DNA from: Synchiropus splendidus
Lineage: Eukaryota; Chordata; Actinopteri; Syngnathiformes; Callionymidae
Assembly (NCBI RefSeq): GCF_027744825.2
Contig: NC_071340.1
Location: forward strand, 10,800,001-10,864,000
DNA: 64,000 nt
Direction of reading: 5' to 3'
Within the stretch, counting starts at the first letter, position 1; every line of letters starts with the position of its first letter. Below, in pieces: positions 53,701-64,000 of the stretch. The translations under genes were made by a program, and so were the position numbers. Under the pieces are notes generated by a model, which was not told where the DNA came from, searched no databases, and saw only the letters and a program-made list of their open reading frames with translations.

Positions 53701-54847
53701 CCATTACTCATTTTTACTACCTCCCAACGTTCCCTGTCTATAAAAAGATGAGAAAAAAGTCTTTTTAAATAAAAAAAAATGGTGAATCTGCTAGTGCTAG
53801 TCCAGCCATCAGCGGGACAGCAGTCAAAGTGATGAGGTTCACACATCCCTCTCCCCTAGAATTCCTCATTCCTCTGATGTGTTCTTGGTTTGCCCCGACA
53901 CACCTCACTAGGAAGATGTTAATGAAGCATTTGGACAAGATGCCACCTGATCTGGCATCTCCATGCAGAGTGGTCCCCCTCTCCTCACATCAGCTCTGCT
54001 AGAAACCTATTGTGGCCACTTGCACCGTCTTTCTCAGTCACTACTCAAAGCTGAGACCACGAAAGAGAGTTGGAGCCTCCACTGAAAACACGGTGTTGAC
54101 CTCACACTTTATAAAGACACTTACACCTGAACTCCTCAACCGGGGCAAAGATATCATCTCTTCATCTTTTGTGGTATCATTATTTTTTTTATGTCCACAA
54201 CAGAATACAGAAGAAACAACAATATTTTCTTTTTTTTTTATTATCTGCATGCTGCTTAACATGAGGCAATCATTTGACGGCGGTAAATAAACCAAAGATT
54301 TCCAGCAGAAGGGAAGAGAGAGACCAACCAACGTCTTATATGTTGTTTACATTAATTAATTCTCATGTTCTTTTGGCAAAGGAGTGATGAACGACAGCTT
54401 CATCATGATGGCTCAAAATGGGCTTTCAGCAAAATCATTACACTCCAAATGGCTCATCTTCCCCTATTATTTCCTTTTCCCCATGAAATTATCACTAAAA
54501 CCTCCTGCGCTGGGAGTAAAATTACACTTTGTCCAGCTATTTCCATCATTTAAACCTGTCTTCACATCCATCTGTCCTCCAAAATCGGATGGGATGGAGA
54601 AGCTGGAGGCAAAAAAAACAAGTCCAACAGCAGAAGAGGCTTGTGGACATCTCAAATGCACTCAGAGAAGCCATTAATAAAAACAATTAGCGGCGGAGAC
54701 GGCGGAGGGAAATGCGTGGTCCTGTATGGCAGACGTAAAATCACATCTGTTATTTAATTTATCAGAGGATGAAGCAGGAAATCCACCAATCATCTTGTTG
54801 AAGTGTAGAGCTCCTGCATCTCTATTATAGGCAAGCGCACACATGTT

Positions 54848-54871
54848 CACACACACACACACACACACACA
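54848..54871. repeat. (CA)12 microsatellite
   Basis: This is a 24-bp CA run flanked on both sides by acatgtt-like sequence. Confidence 0.9.
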
Positions 54872-55435
54872 TGTTAACACATGCACACACGCAAAGAACC
54901 CACCATCAGCCATGGAGGGGCAGAGGGGTCATTAGTGAAGCAAGAAGATCAGATATCACCAATTCATCTTGGTCAGAGTGATTACAGACAGAACCAGAGA
55001 GAAGGGGATGTGCCCAGGGGGTGGATGCGTGCATTCCTGGTTTAATGTACTTTAGTGATCCCGGAGTCATTCATCAAACCCCAGCGCACAAACACCCGGC
55101 GTGACGTTTCAGACACACACGCAGAGTTCGGGGTGAGAGAGGTCAAGGTGATTATAGTCACCGAAACATACAGTAACCAGTGTTTGAATGTGACTTCTTC
55201 AATATCTGTCTTGACAGTTCCAGATCCAAAAGAAAAAAAAAAAACAATCATCAATGGGATTTTTGGAATAAAAGAAAACAGCGAACACACCGTAAATTAG
55301 TTTGTCAAGTCTTGAAAACTATGGAATATATGTTGTGACCTTTCTAGGTTGACTATAGTGTTTTCAACTATCAGGATGAACGTTGTAGAAGTAGAGCAGA
55401 AACTCATACATAAAATACATAAATTACTAATTACC

Positions 55436-55454
55436 AAAAAAAAAAAAAAAAAAA
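55436..55454 (+). repeat. Poly(A) tract, 19 bp
   Basis: This is a run of 19 A in AT-rich DNA, close to the interrupted (AT)n tract. Confidence 0.8.
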
Positions 55455-55616
55455 TGGTTTAATCAAATGTCCTTGTGTGTTCGGTGGAAAACAAGGATAA
55501 AACGAACAAAAACAAAATTATTGACTATCGATGGAATAATTGATTTAATAATCAATCAATTCAACATTACATTAAAGTTTTTTTGTTTTAATGTTTCAAT
55601 TTGAAATTCTTTCAAA

Positions 55617-55673
55617 AATATATATATATATATTATATATATATAATATATATATATATATAATATATATATA
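55617..55673. repeat. Interrupted (AT)n tract
   Basis: About 57 bp of alternating A/T is broken by symmetric tatta and taata steps, so the tract is largely self-complementary. Confidence 0.85.
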
Positions 55674-57607
55674 AATGTTTCGTTTTGAAATAATTTGCGT
55701 TTTGATGTCAACATTAATATTCACATTAAAAATTTTAACTCAGAATGTTGATCACTAACTGTGTACCACAAACCATTCCCCATTCACATGTATACTATAC
55801 AACAGTGTTCATCAGATTGAACATCAGAATCTAGCAAAACGAACTGAACAAAAGGATTGGACTGCTCCAACACATAAACAGGGTGAAACCATTAACATTT
55901 CTTCCGGACCGTCCAGAATTTACACCACAATGCGTAATTTGAGGGAGTTTCTGGGCGCCTCCTTAAGCGATTCAAGTTTATCTGTGTACCCTAATATGCC
56001 ATACAATGGCTCAGTGAGCTTTAGAGATTTACACTCAGACTGCTCCTCGCCCAGAGTCTGTAAGCTCTGGAGAGGCGGCACAGCAACTCCTGGAGTTCAT
56101 TAAGTCTGTATTCTAATGAAATTTTTATACCATACATTCAGTGGGCAAAGAAAGAAAATGCCATTAAGGATGGAGGAAAACAAATTCAGCTCACGGTTTA
56201 ATTTGAGAGCTGTTAACAAAAGTGCAATAGCAGTTATTCTCCAGCAGTTACAATTAAATCACTGCTACCATAATATTAACACAATCATATTGCAATGGAG
56301 TAGCAAACCAAGCAAATCACATTTAAGCAATGAACAGATTTGAAAAATGTTTGAACTTTTAGTTCTTCTTTTCTGACATCAGTTTGAATTCTGGGCACCT
56401 CATCTCAGTGTACATATAATAAACAACTCTGTACAGTGAGGTTGATGTACAATAACAACGAATAACTGAATAATATAAACAGTCTAAAAAACAAAATGAT
56501 CTGAAAGACACTCAACCCTTTATGTATTGAATTTGCTTATTGATATCATATATATTTTTATTAATATTGGATCAATATTTTCTTCTCTATTTCTAAGTTT
56601 TTGGACTCAGAGAGGAAACCAGAGTGCCGAGATGAATCCACGTTCACTGATGGAATCTAACCTATAAGCTCTTAGCGACAAACACTCAAACAACTTTCAA
56701 AAAGACAATTAAACAAATGGAATAAATAAATCACAAAGTAGCCAGAGTTCAGTCTTAGAACGATCAAATCTGAATTATTTATCAGCAGGTGTTTCACTTA
56801 TTTTGAGCAGCTCATTCTAAAAACATAAAAGGATGTGTGAGATATGCAGAATGTGTCACGGTTCTAACAGGAATTTGTGAATCAAAATTTCAATATGTGA
56901 GTGTACCAGGCCACAAATAAACACCCCACGCAACAACAGAATAACAAACACTGAAATTATTTATAAACAGGCTGACGCACCACGAGGTGAAGCACCATTT
57001 ACACTCCCGGTGCATCAGCATCCAAACACTCCAGTAGCTGTTGCTGTAGCTGATGATGGATCTAAATATTCAGCAATGCTTATGGCATAATGGAATCAAG
57101 CTGAGAAAGCAAGGAAGAGTAAACAAAATAAAACACGCCAGAGGGATGAACGAGCCGACTGACTATACGCTCGCAGAGAAAACACAATGTGCGTCTCCTG
57201 TCAGACAACACAAACACCTCTAATCCACAAACATGAGTAAATGCAGGGGTTTTCTGCCTGAAGCACACGTCACACATTCAAACATCAATGGATTTTCTTA
57301 AAGTTGGAAAGCACCTCTTCTGAGTAGGACTTCATGACATGTTTGTCAGTCTTCTGAAGGCTGCTGTTTGGCCCTTGTGTATGTGGGCTGCGAAAATGTT
57401 GATGGGAAATATGACAGATGAAATGGCACACAGGGTGTCGATGAAGCATAAATTGAATGTGGATGTCAAAATCATCAGACATGGATGCAAACGAAGACAA
57501 AAATACTCCACCCCAAGGATGGAGAATGACATGAAAATGACGAATTCATGAGTCGAACTCATTAAGCATTTAAGTTCAGAAGGCAACTGCACAGAAGAGT
57601 ACATACA

Positions 57608-57632
57608 ATATATATATATATATATATATATA
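57608..57632. repeat. (AT)12 microsatellite
   Basis: This is a 25-bp uninterrupted alternating A/T run. Confidence 0.9.
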
Positions 57633-57732
57633 GTGTTACAATTGCTGGTGTCTGCAGCAGAATTTCGTGTGGAGGTGTTGTCCCAGACCCCCCATAAAAA
57701 CCCAAAGTCTGAGATCTCAGATAATCTCAGTC

Positions 57733-57751
57733 TTTTTTTTTTTTTTTTTTT
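57733..57751 (-). repeat. Poly(T) tract, 19 bp
   Basis: This is a run of 19 T. No element body was recognised beside it. Confidence 0.8.
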
Positions 57752-59116
57752 ACACTAAAATAACTACATTTAAAACAGTTCTTACTCTCTCATAACTCTA
57801 GTAAGACACTGGCGGGCACATATACTCTTCCGTAATGTTTACCACAACCCGACATAACAGATACTGTCAAGAACATTCTTCGCACTGTATGCTCAAAAAC
57901 ATAACATAATGGAAACACGTGCCCAAACAACCAGCACAACATAAAGCAGCACTCCAGGGTCCAGGGTCTTCTTGCCTATTGTTTGAGCTTTATGCTGAAT
58001 GCAGTGCGGGTACAATGGGATGAATGGTTGACAAGCGCAAGGGACAGAAATGATACAGTCTGCAACAGTTCTGTGTCAGATGCAGTAAATGTTTACACAA
58101 CAATAGCAGTGCCACGCCTGCATCTTTGCCAACAGGGTCCAGAGTCTTGGACGGTCAGCAGCGATGCTGGCACAGCTGTCACCATGTAAATAGTTCACAT
58201 GGGATACAGCATTCAAACAGAAACAGTAGTTGCAAATAACTGGTTGGGAGAACCATCAGGCATAACGCCGTTCATCTCCACTTACGTCACTAACACTCTT
58301 TTTCCACATCTCAAATATGATGGGAGAGACGTCGGGTCAACCAAACAATGAATCGCACAACAAAAAACTCACTGGCGTTTACATTCCCAGCAGTTGACAT
58401 AGCATCTGCACATTTACTTTGACAGCCATATTAAGAATGCCAAGCAATGCCATGCCGATTCATTGAAATATTCAGATTCTGAACTCTCCATACATCCTTG
58501 TAGTTTTTGTCAACATTATTAGATGTTTACAGTATATTTATACAGTATATATACATATATTTATAATACATTTACAATCCAATTTAAACATCAACAGCAC
58601 TTTTTTTTTTCTAGCCCTCAATGTATTCTATTTTTCACATCGCCAATATACCATCGGCAATTCTCAACAATTCCAGCTACAGTAATATCATTGAACTCTG
58701 CCCGGGTGCTTTTGGATGAGACCAACGGACAAACACATATGACCCTACAGACCCAGTATAAACAGCATTGCTTGATGTGGGAAAACATCAGGGAGAAGAT
58801 GTTAGCAGAGATTGAATGACCGAGTGTGTCCATGTGACACATGAATATATGATGACACAACAGCTACAGCTACAGCAACCCTACTTAAGAGATGCTGACG
58901 ACGCATGTGCGCAACCATCATGGCATCGGTCCAACATGAAGCTTTTTTAATCAGTGTCAAACTTTTCAATAATATTTTTACTGTTTGAAAGTCTCACCAG
59001 AGACACGCCGTAAAATCAAAACAGTCAGCACCCAGGGCTGCGACTGGGGGCAATAATGGCTACAATCATAATAATGTCGGGCTGCAACAAAGGGACATTG
59101 ATTGAAGGTATCCTAC

Positions 59117-59193
59117 CTCGGTCGGTGATTTTACAAGACACCAGATAAAGCTCTTTCAGGCTGCGCCCCTCCTTGGCAATGATTTCCACACAC
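59117..59193 (-). CDS. fbxl17: fbxl17 internal coding exon (LRR region), 77 nt
   Basis: This is an internal exon of the F-box/LRR protein Fbxl17, the substrate-recognition subunit of an SCF (Skp1-Cullin1-F-box) ubiquitin ligase that removes aberrant BTB-domain dimers. Read on the minus strand, an acceptor ending in tctgcag precedes the exon and a gtagga donor follows it. The exon holds a leading G, 25 codons and a trailing G, so it begins at the third base of a codon and ends after the first base of the next. The peptide begins CVEIIAKEGR and continues SLKELYLVSCKITDR, a classic cysteine-type leucine-rich repeat (LxxLxLxxCxxIT). From memory, mammalian FBXL17 reads very similarly here. Lys-Glu-Leu-Tyr-Leu-Val-Ser-Cys-Lys-Ile-Thr-Asp appears unchanged. 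The preceding exon should end in a codon xxG (Arg in the family), consistent with the leading G. No other gene fits as well. Confidence 0.95.
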
Positions 59194-62100
59194 CTGCAGA
59201 GAAAAAGAAAGTTTCAAACGTCACCGCCATGCTCAGTGTGCTGAGTTTCACGTATGCCCGAAGGCCTTGTGCTGCTCAGTACTGTACTCTTTCGAAGGTT
59301 AAACAGTCCTGCTGCTGGGTCAAAACTGCTCACGTACTCGGCCTCCTTTAACACACGTATTAATATTTCAACACCTGATCAGGACTTGGAGGGGGAAAAA
59401 AAATGAACACACACGAGGCATCTGTGTGTGTTGTGCACGCACTAACTTCAAAGATGAATCTCTGCATTCTGCCCAGCACTTCAAACCCCAGGGACCTTCT
59501 AAGTGCATGCGTATCGGACCTCAGTGTTTGAGTGAAAGACTGAGGGGGAAAAAAAAGAGGGCACACAAGAGGAATAGCCTCGGGGCAGATCAGAGTATCT
59601 GTATCAAATGATTTGCTTTAAACACCCCTAATGAGTAGAGTGTGTGCTACAAGTACATTTTGATCAACGCAATTGACCTATTAACCTTGAGGAGGAAATG
59701 TTTTGATCTTTTTTGCTCGTGTTCTGACATGAATATTTATCAGGGGGGGGAAACACCGATGAACAAGCGGTGAGCCATACATCAAGACAACCTGTGCTGG
59801 TTTTATGGATGATATTAAATTTTAATCACCAGAAACAGAACTTTCACAGGCCCCATGAAGCGGATTGTAATTAGCGGTAATAAAGAGACGCACAGATGTG
59901 ACAAAGTTGAAGAAAAAAAATCTGAATCTGAGTGAGTATTTAGGAGTATATCAATAAAAACTGAAGGCTGAGATAATGACACACAGCATGAACTGTCGAA
60001 GAGACTCAGTCACAAGAAAAACTTGTAGGGAGGCGAACGTCCATGTTTTTGAAAGAGAGAACTGCAGATATACTGATGAATATCTGAGGGGGGATAAAAA
60101 TGTAACAATGTATTAATAGGTCTTCAATTAAAAAGCAATATTAAGTATCCTCCTGAGTTTGAAATGTAAATACTGATATATTTACATGATTATATATATT
60201 TTTGACAACAAAACTGACTAAATATTCCCTCAAGAATCTTATAATCAATGCATTTCTTTCACTTTTAAAATTCATTTTCAGAAAACACTGAAGCAAACTT
60301 ATAATTTGTTTTCATGACACAACCACACTTTAATAAACCACACACATTGACCGGAACCTATATGTACTTTGGCCACACTGCCAGGCACCTGGAGAGATTG
60401 TTGTACGTATTGTGTGTCTAATAAATGCATGAGCAGAGAATAGAAAACAAATCCATCTTCAGCGGAGCAGAGTTGAGCCAACTCGTCGTTGTTCTGTGTA
60501 AGAATATTCCATGTTCACACGCTGCCACACAACAATGTTGACTGAGCTTGTTCACAAATGCATTGCTCATATTCCCTCGCTATCGCGGGCTTATCTGGCG
60601 ACAGGCGGCCGTGATGTGTGAGGGCTTGAGAGAGTTTCATCCTTTCAGGTTGTTTATGCTGTAGCGTCACTATCTAGCAAACATGACTGCAAATACACAA
60701 AAGATCAACGAGGAATTTAATACAGTGGATTTCCTTTACCGATGTCGGGCGATTTGTAAAGCTCACGTCTTGTTCTGAAGAAGAGCGGCAGGATTGGTGA
60801 GACGCGACACTCCTCACTTGGTGTCACTCAAGTGTTTGCGGGGAAAGCAATAGAGGAAAGACGCGAGCGGCAGGAAGGTTCAAAAGTGTGTCACATTTTT
60901 AGATTCTGTATTTTCTGAGCAAAGCTGAGGCTGTTAAGATGTGGGCTGTTCTATCTGCTTTAGTTCACTGGGCTGCATCTTTATATTTCACTTTTTCTAT
61001 TAAATTCCAGTGGTGCTGGTCCTGTGGGCCCATGTTATCAAGTTTACATTCTCACCTCTTGCACTTGGTTCCTCTTTCTCGAGCATCTTTCAGGGTCCAA
61101 TTTCACCTTCTTTAGACTTGCATGGAGGCACTGACTTGCAGCACCCTGATTTACAATTTAGGAGTAGAAAATGAAACTATTTTTACAGATAGAAATTCAG
61201 GTCATTTTGTACTTAAGATGATATTAAATATTCACTCAGAGTTAACTGATGATAAGAGCCCAACTATAATTCAGATGAACTGAATGAAGCCCAATATTTG
61301 AAAAGTTTCCGCGTTCATATGACAAAATGAAATATCACCACTGTTTGGAAAAATGATCACTTTTTCTTTCTTTATTTTTGTAGTGCTCTAAATGTTCTTT
61401 TTAGACTCAACTGGTTAGCTACCGCTAGTCTGGTTGTGTCAAGGATTCTGTACCACACATTTGCATAGAACTGAAATTAATATACAACTTGATGAGTCAA
61501 ATTGCAGCGACCGAAACGTTCTGAAATATAAGGGGGCCTATTGTGGAACTTCCTTCAACTGTCACAAACTAAGACAGTAGCTTCACCTCAAAATAAATGT
61601 AAAATGTAATTTCAAAGTTATATCAAGTTTACATTGAACGACTTCAACATAACATAAATCACTGAAGCATTTCAAGCACCTTAAACAAACCAGTTACATA
61701 ATAAAAACTAAACTGACACACAAGTGTGTTTAATGGTGAAACCTCATCAAACTTCCAACTCAGTCACTGTTTATGTGATGAGATGTTCTCTTCATCCCTC
61801 AGCTCACATGGTCATCCTCATCGTTGTCGTGGACACAGTAGTTCAGTTCAGTTGAGTTATATTCATCCTTTGAATCCCATGATTCATTGCAGCTTACGTG
61901 AACAAAATTTGTGACGTTGCTGAAGTGGAAACATGCTTTTGCCATGTTCTAAAACACCAATAGTATTTTTTGGAAGTTGATGTTTCTCAGCACTGAAAAC
62001 CAGAACGGCGTCATTGGCACGGCGTTTGTCGTTCTTTGCACTCTTTGTTGGTCATTTAATACAGCACTTGAGCTAGGTGGCCATTTTGATGCATTGACTC

Positions 62101-64000
62101 TGAAATGACCAACATTTAAACTGTTATTTTGATGTGAAGGTACTATCCGAGCATGTCCAGATTAATTGCAATAAAGAGAAACTCACAAAAATATACAGTA
62201 TGTTAAGGTGATGTTTCATGACGTTTCAATAAAAGGACCCATTTAAAATGAGGGAAAAAACATGTCAAGTGTAGATAGTTATTCACACAAACAATCGAAT
62301 CAATTGCAACCAAACCATTCATATTTATTGTCTTTGCCCTCTGTTAGTCAGGTCAAAATGAGTTGGTCAAAAAAGGGCCGCACCACTTCTAAACCTGGCA
62401 CATATTCCGATGAAAACAATGTGATAATAATGAAATCAAATGTTCCAATTAAAGCTACAGGCCCCGGTTGAAAGAGTTGAATTAAAAACGATCCCTTTAT
62501 TGGTGTCTCGGGCGCAAACAGCTGATACGTATTGAAAAGTGAAAGAATCAAAATGAACCTGTTGCTCTGAATCCTTGCCAAGCTCACATTTTGATTTGAT
62601 CCAGGCCAGATTAGATGAAGAGTCAGCTTGACAACAACACCACTGCAGGGGCTGCGGCATCGCTGCAGCTAATGAATAAATGCTGGGAGAAGATTCAATG
62701 AGGAAACAGATAAAGCGAAAATAGTGATTCGGGAATGCAGCAACAGAGGATGAGGCAGAGTGCATCCTATGGGAGCTTGTTACACTGCACCGGGGTCCCC
62801 AGGGTCAAAGCTAAAGCAATTAGATCACACGTCAATGAATGGATGTGGAGGTGGGGGTGAGGCGAGACGGGAGGCCACTGTGGAGCAGGAACGCACAAAG
62901 AAGAAATGTGAGCAGAAACAATAAAGAAGGCATTGAAAATATGGAGAATGAAACCGTGATTAGAGGTAGCAGGAGATAGGATGAAGCTGATCCCACCTCA
63001 ATGAGGTGCGATGGCCAAGGCTGGGCTAACGCCATATGAAAGGCCTTCAAGACGCAACAAGCTCCCACCCACTGCTCAAATCCCACAAGGCTCAGCTGAC
63101 ATGAATTAGTGATCCACTCGCTTTCAATAATGTACAGAGCCAGTGACAAAAGCTCCGGTCGGACACGGTGCGCATACTGAGCATTTAGAGCGAGGTGATG
63201 CTACTGGAGGTAATGGTAAGAGGAACATTAGGATGCAAAGTGGAGAAGCGAGTCAATATCATAGATGCAGTGGTTTTAGCCAGAGAAGCTGCTGGTGCTG
63301 CTGAAAAATGGAGGAACAGGCAAAAAGAAAGAGTGAATGTGGGGGGCTTTGATTAAAGATGAACGCTTAGACACACAACAGAGAAAGAAAACCTATCTTT
63401 GTACAGTGGTCATTTTAGGGTTTCACAACAGAGATTCTAGATTTGTCATTTCCACTTGGTGAAAAAAAAATTGGTTCATGTCATGATAGAATTGAAATAT
63501 GTATAATTATGATTGAATTGAATACATCACAAGTATTACCTTTGATGTACATTTACAGGAGAATTATCCTGTCCTCTTTTTATACTTGGGGTCATAATTA
63601 TTATAAATATGCATCACTCTTAGTCTAGGTATGATTGAAAAAGCTCTTAACTATTAGAGTATGACTTCTGATTTACAAAATACAGTTTTACTCTCCTCAT
63701 TTCAGTGTTATATTGCGCAAGTGTCTCATTATTGGATATAGGCAGAGTTTTTCAGTTGCTGTAGTTTACCAAAGTCTCCGCAGTGAATGAAAAGATTCAG
63801 TAACTTTTAGAGGAACTGCAGCGCAACAGCACAGGCCAGTCAACCGTTGCGAATGTCATCCATCGGTCAACGTTGCTTTTATTTTGGAAAACACTCACAT
63901 CCTTCAACTAGAAACAACTACACTCAAACTTAATTGCGTTAAACAGAGAGTGCAAGATGTTCAGTATTTAATTCAGTGTTTCTGTCAGGGGTTGTACAGA
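59194..64000 (-). other. fbxl17: fbxl17 intron upstream of the 77-nt exon (partial)
   Basis: This sequence lies upstream (in gene orientation) of the 77-nt exon and begins at its tctgcag acceptor. The preceding family exon, which should end in an Asn-Asp-Arg-like run, was not found on the minus strand up to the right edge. Most of it is AT-rich unique sequence. The stretch 62450-62660 is less AT-rich and resembles conserved noncoding DNA by eye only. No repeat, RNA gene or other coding exon was recognised. Confidence 0.75.

Larger units (their letters stand above)
9284..59116 (-). other. fbxl17: Giant fbxl17 intron (49,833 bp, phase 1)
   Basis: This is the intron between the two recognised exons. 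On the minus strand the donor is gtagga at its right end and the acceptor is ctacag at its left end. It splits an Ala codon after the first base. Both strands were read for exons, and nothing else matching Fbxl17 or any other recognised host protein was seen. Short open frames are plentiful but have random-like composition, and none has family motifs except the transposon fragment at 31419-31664. The content is AT-rich unique sequence, microsatellites, homopolymer tracts, hAT-type DNA transposon remnants, two MITE-like elements, fragments of common teleost repeats and a 176-bp internal duplication, each listed separately. Very long introns at the 3' end of FBXL17 are a known property of the vertebrate gene. 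Confidence 0.9.

Noticed and set aside
1..64000. CRISPR arrays, operons, phage, integrated virus, rRNA or tRNA genes
   Set aside because: No regularly spaced repeats, no tandem compact genes, no viral-type open frames and no convincing cloverleaf were seen. The window is spliced vertebrate DNA.

Overview
This window looks like vertebrate genomic DNA, most probably from a teleost fish. It contains two small internal coding exons of one gene on the minus strand, surrounded by very long introns. There are no bacterial operons, no long open frames and no dense gene content. The rest is AT-rich intronic DNA with microsatellites, poly(A/T) tracts and degraded fish-type interspersed repeats and DNA transposons.

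The gene is recognisable as fbxl17 (F-box and leucine-rich repeat protein 17), the substrate receptor of an SCF ubiquitin ligase that controls the composition of BTB-domain dimers. Reading the minus strand (right to left), the first exon is 59193-59117 (77 nt) and the second is 9283-9141 (143 nt). Both have AG acceptors and GT donors. Their phases fit exactly: the trailing G of the first exon joins the leading CT of the second to make one Ala codon. Together they encode 73 residues of the C-terminal cysteine-containing leucine-rich repeats. The intron between them is 49,833 bp. The preceding exon and the final coding exon were not found and probably lie beyond the window edges.

Layout: 1-9140 is the next intron. 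It contains a hAT-type transposon terminus (4613), an exon-like block at 7242-7382 on the plus strand and a 33-bp near-perfect palindrome (7598-7630). From 9284 to 59116 lies the giant intron. It contains a 176-bp duplicated segment (10601 and 13800), two long (AT)n tracts, a complete internally deleted hAT element with a perfect 8-bp target duplication and a BED-finger ORF (31077-31891), and two MITE-like elements (35846-36099 and 38744-39070). It also holds several old hAT ends and fragments of a widespread fish repeat. From 59194 to 64000 is upstream intron with no exon seen.

I found no evidence of a new multi-gene system. The most useful leads are the palindrome with nuclear-receptor-like half-sites, the exon-like block next to it, the 176-bp duplication, and the well-preserved hAT element. 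Family and consensus comparisons are from memory, because no database search could be run.
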